A stretch of 11,304 nt of DNA from assembly GCA_963708515.1 (NCBI GenBank), contig CAVPSX010000010.1, positions 1 to 11,304 of the forward strand. Reading direction: 5' to 3'. The DNA is from JAPLJM01 sp963708515 (GTDB taxonomy: Bacteria > Desulfobacterota > Syntrophia > Syntrophales > Fen-1087). The notes below the pieces were generated by a model that did not search any database, was not told where the DNA came from, and was given only the letters and a program-made list of their open reading frames with translations. The position numbers were made by a program, and so were the translations under genes. This document shows, in pieces, positions 1 to 5,693 of this stretch. Each line of letters begins with the position of its first letter. The stretch's first letter is position 1.

Positions 1-299
1 TAGCCATAGAACACATCGAATATGGATGATTTATCCACCTTCCTGCCGGAAAAAAGCCCGCAGTAATCCGTTTTCTCCATCAGCGAAATGTCGGGAATGT
101 TGATGCTGAAGGCCTTTTGTTCCAGGATTCCCTCATTGGTCAGGTGCGGACCCAGGGCAATGGCAATCATCGGCGGCTGATAGTTCACGCGGCTCACCCA
201 GCCGACCGTCATAAAGTTCGGTTTTTCGTTCACGATGCTGCCGGCCAGAACCACCGGCATGGGATACAAGAAGGCATTGCTGTCGATTCGGTTTTTCAT
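1..299 (-). CDS. Flavin reductase family protein (flavoredoxin-like), N-terminal part
   Basis: The gene starts at ATG 299-297 and runs off the left edge, so 99 residues are visible. A clear ribosome site (GGAG at about 303-307) lies six bases upstream. The visible protein begins MKNRIDSNAFLYPMPVVLAG and carries the family pattern: PxPVVLAG, then KPNFMTVGW, PPMIAIAL, TNEGI, FSINIP and KTDYCGLFSG. This matches the FMN-binding split-barrel flavin reductases related to flavoredoxin, which bind FMN and pass electrons from NAD(P)H or low-potential donors in the cytoplasm of anaerobes. It is the last visible gene of the minus-strand run and begins 13 bases after the antitoxin remnant stops. The family call is firm; the electron donor and partner cannot be read from sequence. 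Confidence 0.85.
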   Translation of the reverse strand, partial: MKNRIDSNAFLYPMPVVLAGSIVNEKPNFMTVGWVSRVNYQPPMIAIALGPHLTNEGILEQKAFSINIPDISLMEKTDYCGLFSGRKVDKSSIFDVFYG

Positions 300-312
300 G
301 AGCGGCTCCTTT

Positions 313-531
313 CTATGCCACAGATCTATCTTCTCCGTCCGCTTGGGGAAGTGATGCCGCCCTTACCCTGATAAGGGGTTCCACGCTTGGCCAGATGGTC
401 CGGCGTGCGATCCGCATGTCGTAATCGACCTGCAGATTCAGCCAGATTTCAGGGGATACACCGAAATACTTGCCGAAGCGAAGGGCGGTGTCCAGTGTGG
501 GATTTGATCCCGAGCAGGCGGGCGGCTTCAT
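313..531 (-). pseudogene. HigA-type (XRE) antitoxin, C-terminal remnant
   Basis: The 72-codon frame lacks most of the helix-turn-helix of a HigA antitoxin but keeps the diagnostic C-terminal part: DTALRFGKYFGVSPEIWLNL at residues 14-33, followed by QVDYDMRIARR. Intact HigA proteins are about 95-110 residues, with an N-terminal DNA-binding domain before this point; here similarity starts abruptly around residue 10. The first ATG overlaps the stop of the upstream isomerase gene (ATGA), so the remnant could be translated by coupling, though it has no ribosome site of its own outside that gene. No higB toxin lies beside it. I read it as a decayed toxin-antitoxin locus; the alternative is a short expressed protein of unknown role. 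Homopolymer repair does not restore an N-terminus, because the upstream DNA is isomerase coding sequence. Confidence 0.7.
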
Positions 532-1013
532 ACCTCACTGACCGAAACACGCTCCATGCGGTCGCCCTGCCGGATGGTATCCACGATGTCCTGACCCGCC
601 ACAACCTTACCGAAGACCGTGTGTTTGCCGTTGAGATGCGGCTGCGGCGAGTGGGTAATGAAAAACTGGCTCCCGTTCGTGCCCGGTCCGGCGTTTGCCA
701 TTGAAATCACCTTTGCCTCATGGATCAACGGGTTTCCCCTCAGCTCATCCTCGAACTGGTATCCGGGCCCGCCCCGTCCAGTGCCGGTCGGATCGCCCCC
801 CTGAATGACAAAATCGCCGATCACGCGGTGAAACGTCACACCGTCGTAGAAACCCTCCCGCGTGAGAAAGACAAAGTTGTTGACGGTTTTGGGGGCATGC
901 TGCGGGTAGAACTCCAGTTCAATGGTTCCCCGGTTTGTTTCCATCGTAATGCGATAAAGCTTCTCGGGATCGATCTGCATCTCGGGCGGACGATCCCACT
1001 GTTTTGCTGCCAT
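528..1013 (-). CDS. Cyclophilin-type peptidyl-prolyl cis-trans isomerase
   Basis: It encodes a 161-residue cyclophilin that would catalyse cis-trans isomerisation of Xaa-Pro bonds. Start ATG 1013-1011 is chosen because a perfect AGGAGG (1021-1026) sits seven bases upstream; a longer frame from 1040 has no such site. Family motifs are all present: FHRVIGDFVIQGGDPTGTG (residues 61-79, with the catalytic Arg63), MANAGPGTNGSQFFIT (105-120, with Gln116 and Phe117) and HLNGKHTVFGKV (126-137). A histidine (126) stands where cyclosporin-sensitive human cyclophilin has tryptophan, as in many bacterial members. There is no signal peptide, so it is cytosolic, like E. coli PpiB, whose C-terminus (SVTVSE) it resembles (RVSVSEV). 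It follows the DUF3795 gene by 51 bases and its stop overlaps the antitoxin remnant. Confidence 0.95.
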   Translation of the reverse strand: MAAKQWDRPPEMQIDPEKLYRITMETNRGTIELEFYPQHAPKTVNNFVFLTREGFYDGVTFHRVIGDFVIQGGDPTGTGRGGPGYQFEDELRGNPLIHEAKVISMANAGPGTNGSQFFITHSPQPHLNGKHTVFGKVVAGQDIVDTIRQGDRMERVSVSEV

Positions 1014-1064
1014 ATTGATTCCTCCTGTGTTTGATTGCACTTGATTGCTGTTTACCGATGTTGT

Positions 1065-1586
1065 TTAGAGCGACCCGTCCAGATTGTCCGCCAGCGATTC
1101 CTTGCAGGACCGGCACTGCTGCGCGCCCCGGAAAACCGCCTTGCCGCAGGACGGGCAGTGATAGCGCCCGCATTCCGACCGGGCCCATTCGACGCTGCCC
1201 GCCTCGTCGCCGTGTTCGGCGACCTTGGCCCGCCAGACGGGGATCGCCTTTTTCATGACCCGGATGCCTGTGGCAAAGCCAAAATTGTTAATGCGGTCGC
1301 AGGGCCACTCAACGCACTGATGGCAGGAGTAGAATCCCCTGGAGATCACGCAGTCCCGGATATTGCATATCTTGCAATAGCCGTACATTTTTTTCGGCGG
1401 ATCGGCCTGCATGCACCCGCAACACTCCGTATCCTCAGGTTTTGTCCCGTAAAGCTTCCCCAGGATAGCCTTGAATTTGTCGTTGCCGTCCCGCGTCGCG
1501 ATATAAACGCCACAGGCGCCGCAGTACAGCCCGCAGGGGGCCATCAGATCCTTGTTGCTGATTTCCTGTTCGCTCCATCCTTCCAT
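1065..1586 (-). CDS. DUF3795 domain cysteine-rich protein with C-terminal zinc ribbon
   Basis: The 173-residue soluble protein has about 18 cysteines. The N-terminus shows the DUF3795 signature MAPCGLYCGAC (residues 15-25), followed by CCGC, YCKICNIRDC and FYSCHQCVEWPC, the usual cysteine pairs of this family. The last 35 residues add YHCPSCGKAVFRGAQQCRSC, a two-pair CxxC zinc ribbon. The spacing suggests bound zinc or an iron-sulfur centre, but the family has no established function and I do not assign one. The start at 1586 has an AGGAGG ribosome site eight bases upstream. It sits 27 bases downstream of the four-helix membrane gene and 51 bases ahead of the isomerase, inside the same minus-strand run. 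DUF3795 genes are common in anaerobes and archaea, which supports the anaerobic reading of the organism. Confidence 0.85.
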   Translation of the reverse strand: MEGWSEQEISNKDLMAPCGLYCGACGVYIATRDGNDKFKAILGKLYGTKPEDTECCGCMQADPPKKMYGYCKICNIRDCVISRGFYSCHQCVEWPCDRINNFGFATGIRVMKKAIPVWRAKVAEHGDEAGSVEWARSECGRYHCPSCGKAVFRGAQQCRSCKESLADNLDGSL

Positions 1587-1613
1587 GTCAATATCCTCCT
1601 GAAAATATTAGAC

Positions 1614-1988
1614 TTAAATCACCAGCATATAAATGGTCACCGCCAGTTGAACGACGGATACGGCCAGTATCGCTGCAAGTATGTATTGTGAAACGGGCTG
1701 ATTAAATTCAGTTCGTCCTTTTCTGAGGAAATACGCATGGATAGAAAAAGCGAACAGGCCGCCGAAACACAGCGCCAATGAAAAAATGAGACCCCCTGAG
1801 GAATGCCTGGAAACGAGGATCAATCCGTAAAGAATAAAAAACAGCAGCGGAAAGTGGAGCAGCAAAAATCCGGCAATGCCGCCCGGAAGTTTAAATAACT
1901 CCCATTCCTTCCAGTATGCCGAGTCGATTTCATGGTTTATCAATAATACGGCATTGGCCAAATACAGCCACAACAGCAAGTCAGCCAT
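1614..1988 (-). CDS. Small four-helix membrane protein (HEIDSAYWKEW motif)
   Basis: The 124-residue protein is almost entirely hydrophobic. Four likely membrane segments are at about residues 4-17, 39-59, 66-87 and 101-123. Between helices one and two is a polar, well-formed motif, HEIDSAYWKEWELF (19-32), followed by KLPGG; this resembles a family of small uncharacterised bacterial membrane proteins (possibly DUF6713, from memory, unverified). The conserved His, Glu and Asp near the membrane face could be a functional site. I chose ATG 1988 over the in-frame ATG at 2012 because GAGGTG lies six bases before it and the gene then starts ten bases after the stop of its upstream neighbour. Function unknown. 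Confidence 0.75.
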   Translation of the reverse strand: MADLLLWLYLANAVLLINHEIDSAYWKEWELFKLPGGIAGFLLLHFPLLFFILYGLILVSRHSSGGLIFSLALCFGGLFAFSIHAYFLRKGRTEFNQPVSQYILAAILAVSVVQLAVTIYMLVI

Positions 1989-1998
1989 CCACGACACC

Positions 1999-2445
1999 TC
2001 ATGACGCCTCATTCGGTTTCATCTGCTTGGGCTGCATCGCCCTGAAGATGCCCGCCAAACCGATGATCAGAAAGATCCCTCCCGTGATCAGGCCCGTAAT
2101 TTCCGGCTCGATATCCTGGGACGCGATATAATTCAGCACGGCCTTTCCGACACGGACGAGGCCAAAGATCAGAAAGAAGGCGGGAACCACAAACCCGAGC
2201 AGGCGCCTGGCATCGACATTGATCTGGGGCATGTTCCGCAGATCCGGCGCTTTTCCCGGCGCAGGTCTTTCCGGCTTTGACCGGCCCGGCGCAGACCTGG
2301 GCGGCGGCACGTCCGGATTGGCGCTGCGAAACACGACCTCTTCCTGGCCGGCGAGCGCCCAGATGATTCTGTCCCGCTCCCGGGGATCCTTGACCTTCTT
2401 GAGCTTATTAATGAGCTCCCGGCGATCCTGTTCCGTAAACCGCAT
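1999..2445 (-). CDS. Hypothetical two-helix membrane protein
   Basis: It is 148 residues long and I do not recognise a family. Residues 1-40 form a charged, probably helical segment (MRFTEQDRRELINKLKKVKD). Residues 45-70 are a proline- and arginine-rich linker. Two membrane helices follow at about 82-104 and 117-137, and a short basic tail ends at PNEAS. The likely topology is a cytoplasmic N-terminal region on a hairpin of two helices. It is the first gene of the run: AGGAGG lies just upstream of ATG 2445, and a near-consensus promoter at 2472-2500 predicts a very short leader of about 20 bases. Its stop codon is ten bases from the start of the four-helix membrane protein, so the two are probably translated together and may act together at the membrane. 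Confidence 0.75.
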   Translation of the reverse strand: MRFTEQDRRELINKLKKVKDPRERDRIIWALAGQEEVVFRSANPDVPPPRSAPGRSKPERPAPGKAPDLRNMPQINVDARRLLGFVVPAFFLIFGLVRVGKAVLNYIASQDIEPEITGLITGGIFLIIGLAGIFRAMQPKQMKPNEAS

Positions 2446-2471
2446 GGATGCACCTCCTGGCTTTGGCGTCC

Positions 2472-2500
2472 AGTATAATGAAGCAAAAATTATTTGTCAA
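2472..2500 (-). promoter_or_regulatory. Sigma70-type promoter for the 2445-1 minus-strand run
   Basis: Read on the minus strand, a perfect -35 TTGACA (2500-2495) is followed by a 17-base spacer and a -10 TATACT (2477-2472, five of six). Transcription would start near 2465, about 20 bases before ATG 2445. The -35 element contains the stop codon (TGA, 2499-2497) of the restored aat frame, so the promoter sits inside the end of the preceding gene. Confidence 0.75.
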
Positions 2501-3227
2501 AACAAACTGCCGCAAAAATGCCGATCAGGCCATGGCGTTCTGAAAGGCCTCATGGACGCTCCGTTTCCCCGCACTGCCTCCTGCTTCATGGCTTTCTTCA
2601 GTTGAGCCATAAATTCGCTGCGCGGGATGTGGCGCCCCCGAGGCTCTCCAGATGGGCCGTATAGACCTGGCAGTCAATCAGTGAAAAATCAAGGGTTCCC
2701 AACCGGCGAACCAGATCGATCAGTGCCGCCTTGGAGGCGTTGCTCACGGTGGAAAACATGGATTCGCCGAAAAAGCAGCGCCCCAGCGAAACACCGTACA
2801 GACCTCCCACCAGGGCCTCTTCCTGCCACACCTCCACCGAATGGGCAAATCCCAGTTTGTGGAGGTGAATATAGGCCGCCTGCATTTCCGGGGTGATCCA
2901 GGTGGCTTCCTGCTGCGGCCGGGGCTTCTGGCAGGCGGCGATGACGGCGGGGAAGTTCCGGTCATAGGTAATCCTGATGGTGTCCTTTTTCAGGAATTGC
3001 CGCATGCTCCGGGTGATCTTGAGTTCGTCCGGAAACAAAACGAATCGGGGATCGGGAGACCACCAGAGAATCGGCTCCGCCTCCGAATACCACGGGAAAA
3101 TGCCCTGCTGGTAGGCCTTCAGCAGCCGCCGGGGCGACAGGTCGCCGCCCACGGCAAGAAGGCCGCTCTTCGATGCCCAATGGACCGGCGGAAAAACAGC
3201 ATCTTGCGTCAATTGAAAAACCGGCAT
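2497..3227 (-). CDS. aat: Leucyl/phenylalanyl-tRNA-protein transferase Aat (single-base frameshift near 3' end)
   Basis: Aat transfers Leu or Phe from aminoacyl-tRNA to N-terminal Arg or Lys of proteins, marking them for ClpS/ClpAP degradation. The family signature is complete: GLLAVGGDLSPRRLLKAYQQ (residues 22-41), GIFPWY, WWSPDPRFVL, ATWITPEM and GRCFFGESMFSTVSNASK (149-166), then IDCQVYTAHLESLG. After residue 197 the frame leaves the family and stops at 2598. In the next frame the expected ending resumes (RHIPRSEFMAQLKKAM) and runs to a stop at 2497, giving a restored protein of about 243 residues, normal for Aat. The break is at the five-C run 2635-2639 and is explained by one missing base. 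The start ATG 3227 fits the conserved MPVFQL beginning, although its ribosome site is weak. A good promoter lies at 3323-3351. Confidence 0.93.
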
Positions 3228-3322
3228 GGTCGGTGTCTTTTTCGCAATCAGGATTTTTTTCGATGCCTTATTTTAAAATCCTCCGGGCTGTCCGGACCGG
3301 CCAGGATGCCCGAAGCAGTCCC

Positions 3323-3351
3323 ATGATAGAGGACGCTCGCGTGCGAGTCAA
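3323..3351 (-). promoter_or_regulatory. Sigma70-type promoter for aat, with palindrome in the spacer
   Basis: On the minus strand, -35 TTGACT (3351-3346), a 17-base spacer and -10 TATCAT (3328-3323) each match consensus at five of six positions. The predicted start is near 3316, leaving a leader of about 88 bases before aat. A palindrome, CTCGCGTGCGAG (3336-3347), fills half the spacer and touches the -35 box; it could be an operator, but a 12-base palindrome in GC-rich DNA may be chance. Confidence 0.65.
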
Positions 3352-3723
3352 TTCTTTAATATTCCCTGCGGACGGAACCTCGTTGCGGGTAGAAAAGTAA
3401 AAGAATTGTAAAAGCAGGGCCGTGACGCATTCCGGCAACAGCGGAAATCCTGAACCTCGACCCCGGTCTTCTGAAGCAATGAATTCAACAATGTCAATCT
3501 AAATAAATAGTTACAAATGGAATGCCCGAAAAATCTTTCCGAAGCGGAAGGACGGACGAGGGGCGATCCGTGAGGCCATCTCGGGCCCAGACGGCCCTGT
3601 GCCCGCCTTGACATCGTTTTTGAGCCGTGTTAGTCGGCCCATAGCTCAAATCGATGCCGGCCGGTGACCCCGGCGTTTGTGACTGGGCGCCAAAGAAATC
3701 CACCTGACAGATCGGATACGAAC
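3352..3723. other. Gene-free stretch between aat promoter and the acyltransferase gene
   Basis: No convincing gene is visible in these 372 bases. The open frames on the minus strand (3348-3614 and 3494-3703) have no ribosome site, basic low-complexity translations and no family resemblance. A TTGACA at 3608-3613 could be a -35 element for the plus-strand acyltransferase, but nothing at the right distance resembles a -10. A short hairpin (GCCGG TGACC CCGGC, 3660-3674) lies between it and the start codon. I recognise no tRNA or riboswitch. Confidence 0.5.
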
Positions 3724-4310
3724 ATGCTCAAAAAGGGATTATCACCGAATAAATTCATGGCCCGGCTCGGCCTGATGCTTTTAAAATTAATGGGCTGGCG
3801 CGTCGAAGGAGAAATTCCGGACATCAAAAAATTTGTGCTCATCGCCGCACCGCACACCTCAAACTGGGATTTCCCCATCACCCTGGCCGTCGCCTTCGCC
3901 CTGAAGATGAAGATTTACTGGATGGGCAAGGCCGCCATGTTCTGCTGGCCCTTTGCCGCCGCGCTCCGGTGGCTCGGGGGCATTCCCATCGACCGGAGCA
4001 ACTCCCACAACGTGGTTGAGCAGTCGATTCAGGCCTTCCATAAACTGGAAAAGCTCATTATGGTGGTCCCTCCCGAGGGGACCCGCAAGAAGGTCAGCTA
4101 TTGGAAAACGGGGTTCTATCACATCGCCCAAGGCGCCAACGTCCCGATTGTGCTGGGATTTCTCGATTACCGGCGCAGGGTCGGGGGATCGGCGCCATCT
4201 TTCATCCCACCGGCCAAATCGAGAAGGATATGCAGACGATCAGGACCTTTTATGCCGCCGTCACGGGAAAGCGCCAGAGTCAGTTCGGCAATGCCGCCCT
4301 CGGGTCCTGA
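3724..4310 (+). CDS. Lysophospholipid acyltransferase family protein (PlsC-like; single-base frameshift)
   Basis: The restored 195-residue protein belongs to the glycerolipid acyltransferase (PlsC-like) superfamily, which transfers acyl chains to lysophospholipids or related acceptors at the inner membrane. The catalytic HX4D is HTSNWD (residues 44-49). Acceptor-site motifs follow: GGIPIDRS (85-92) and PPEGTR (116-121, the usual EGTR form), then YWKTGFYHIA and NVPIVLGFLDY. At the five-G run 4183-4187 the frame breaks: the direct frame runs on as arginine/serine-rich nonsense to 4383, whereas with one base restored it continues GGIGAIFHPTGQIEKDMQ and stops at 4310. Start ATG 3724 has only a weak ribosome site; a GTG at 3664 would add 20 unlikely residues. 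Small members of this type, lacking a long N-terminal region, are often annotated only as acyltransferases, so the exact substrate is open. Confidence 0.87.
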
Positions 4311-4401
4311 CGCCATCCGGCAGGGCATTTTTGATCGCTCCGGCAAACGAGGATCAGGATCACCTCACTTCCCATCCGAATAAAAACCCACGTAACCGGT
4401 G

Positions 4402-4429
4402 CCCTGCATTCATGCAAGAACATGCAGGG
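4402..4429. repeat. Perfect 8-bp inverted repeat (hairpin) between acyltransferase and hydrolase genes
   Basis: CCCTGCAT (4402-4409) and ATGCAGGG (4422-4429) form a perfect eight-base stem around a 12-base loop. It lies about 90 bases after the restored acyltransferase stop and 18 bases before the next promoter. It has no T-run on either strand, so it is not a standard intrinsic terminator; it may be a transcript-end or protein-binding hairpin. Confidence 0.45.
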
Positions 4430-4446
4430 AAATCCCATTATTATTC

Positions 4447-4491
4447 TTGAAAATGGACCGATAAAATGTTTATCATCGGAAAATTTTCGAT
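4447..4491 (+). promoter_or_regulatory. Sigma70-type promoter with start-site palindrome, for the MBL-fold gene
   Basis: TTGAAA (4447-4452), an 18-base spacer and TATCAT (4471-4476) form a good promoter, predicted to start near 4483, about 25 bases before ATG 4508. Overlapping the -10 box and start site is a near-perfect palindrome at 4475-4491 (ATCG-G-AAAATTTT-CGAT, broken by one extra G). A repressor bound there would block initiation, so this is a plausible operator. Confidence 0.55.
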
Positions 4492-4507
4492 ATAAAAGGG
4501 AGGCGCG

Positions 4508-5173
4508 ATGAAATTTGTAAAAGACATCTATGTTTATGAATGGACGGACTGTTATGACAACAACTGCAACAGCTTCTACATCGGGGGCGGCGTGCAGGCC
4601 CTGATCGATCCCGGCCTGACGCGCTATGTCCCGTCTCTTTTGGAGAGCATGAAACTCGACGGCATTCAGGAGACCGACATCCGGTATGTCATCAACACGC
4701 ATTCCCACCCGGACCACTTTGAGGGCTCGGCGTATTTCGCGCCCGATAAGGTGAAAATCGCCATGCATGACGATGAAATCGCGTTTCTCACCGGGGAGGG
4801 CGGCGGCCTGTACGGCCTTTTCGGGATGAGTGCGCCCGCAGTCGATATCAACATGAGCCTCAAGGAGGGCAACCTCGTGCTGGGGGATGAATCCTTTGAA
4901 ATCATTCATATCCCGGGTCATTCACCGGGTTCCGTCGGCCTGTACTGGCCGGCCCGGAAGGCGCTTTTCTGCGGCGACGTGATCTTCGATCAAAGCGTGG
5001 GGCGGACGGACTTCCCCGGCGGCAGCGGCGCCCAACTCAAGGAGAGCATCCGGAATCTTGCCAAACTCGACATTGAATGTCTTTTTCCGGGCCACATGGG
5101 TATGGTGGAAGGGGCGGAAAACGTCCAGAGAAACTTCAAGATCGTGATCCAGCAGATCTTTCCGTATATTTAG
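4508..5173 (+). CDS. MBL-fold metallo-hydrolase (glyoxalase II-like)
   Basis: The 221-residue protein is a single metallo-beta-lactamase-fold domain with all ligands for two metal ions: His65, His67, Asp69 and His70 in THSHPDH (64-70), His138 in PGHSPGS, Asp157 in CGDVIF and His196 in FPGH. The segment GRTDFPGGS (165-173) is typical of glyoxalase II-like hydrolases, which cleave thioesters or lactone-like substrates. It has no flavodiiron C-terminal domain and no rhodanese domain, so it is a stand-alone cytoplasmic hydrolase. A GGGAGG ribosome site lies six bases before ATG 4508. It has its own promoter and converges on the thioesterase gene, with only 39 bases between stops and no obvious terminator. 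The substrate cannot be inferred; both this gene and its convergent neighbour are thioester-hydrolase-like, which may be chance. Confidence 0.9.
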   Translation: MKFVKDIYVYEWTDCYDNNCNSFYIGGGVQALIDPGLTRYVPSLLESMKLDGIQETDIRYVINTHSHPDHFEGSAYFAPDKVKIAMHDDEIAFLTGEGGGLYGLFGMSAPAVDINMSLKEGNLVLGDESFEIIHIPGHSPGSVGLYWPARKALFCGDVIFDQSVGRTDFPGGSGAQLKESIRNLAKLDIECLFPGHMGMVEGAENVQRNFKIVIQQIFPYI

Positions 5174-5212
5174 CGGCTTCGTAATCAAGTCCGGATACTG
5201 CGTCGCGCTGTG

Positions 5213-5674
5213 TCATTCCAGGCTCGGAATAGGAATGAAATCGTCTTTCCTTAAGATCATGTAGGTTGCCAGCCCTTTGGCGATGAGCGTCCCGTCGCCG
5301 TTGCGAACCTCCACATCACCCAGAGCGGTCTTGGCGCCCTTGTGGACGATCCGCGCCTCGGCCATAATGTCTCCCCCGTCGAAGGGCTTGAGAAAATTGA
5401 TCTTCATCTCCACGGTGGTGAAGGTCTCGTCCCGGTCCACGAGGCCGATCAGGGCCATCGCGACGGCCGAATCGGCGGCGGAAAAAATGGCCCCGCCGTG
5501 GGCGATCCCCAGAGGATGGACGAGTTTCCTGGCAAAGGGCAGCCTCACCTTCGCCCAGCCTTTTTTCACATCGGCCAGTTCCAGGCCAAGCAGTTCCCAA
5601 AAAGGCGACTCCTGCTGCATTTTGGTCAGCAGGGACTCTCTGAATGTCGGCGCAAGGTCTTCATAGTGGGTCAT
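5213..5674 (-). CDS. PaaI family hotdog-fold thioesterase
   Basis: The protein has 153 residues, the usual size for a PaaI/YbgC-type acyl-CoA thioesterase with one hotdog domain. The central motif HPLGIAHGGAIFSAADSA (53-70) contains the HGG turn (59-61) and the acidic residue Asp68 expected in the active site. Downstream, TTVEMKINFLKP is the standard strand pattern of the fold. Such enzymes hydrolyse short-chain or aromatic acyl-CoAs, often for housekeeping CoA release. The start is set by GAGGAG eight bases before ATG 5674. It begins 19 bases after the PEP carboxykinase stop and is the last gene of the minus-strand run. Nothing in the context fixes the acyl group. Confidence 0.9.
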   Translation of the reverse strand: MTHYEDLAPTFRESLLTKMQQESPFWELLGLELADVKKGWAKVRLPFARKLVHPLGIAHGGAIFSAADSAVAMALIGLVDRDETFTTVEMKINFLKPFDGGDIMAEARIVHKGAKTALGDVEVRNGDGTLIAKGLATYMILRKDDFIPIPSLE

Positions 5675-5693
5675 CCATCCATCTCCTCTTGTC

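Noticed and set aside
3348..3703. Minus-strand open frames in the gap upstream of aat
   Set aside because: They have no ribosome sites and no recognisable families, one overlaps the aat promoter, and their composition looks non-coding.
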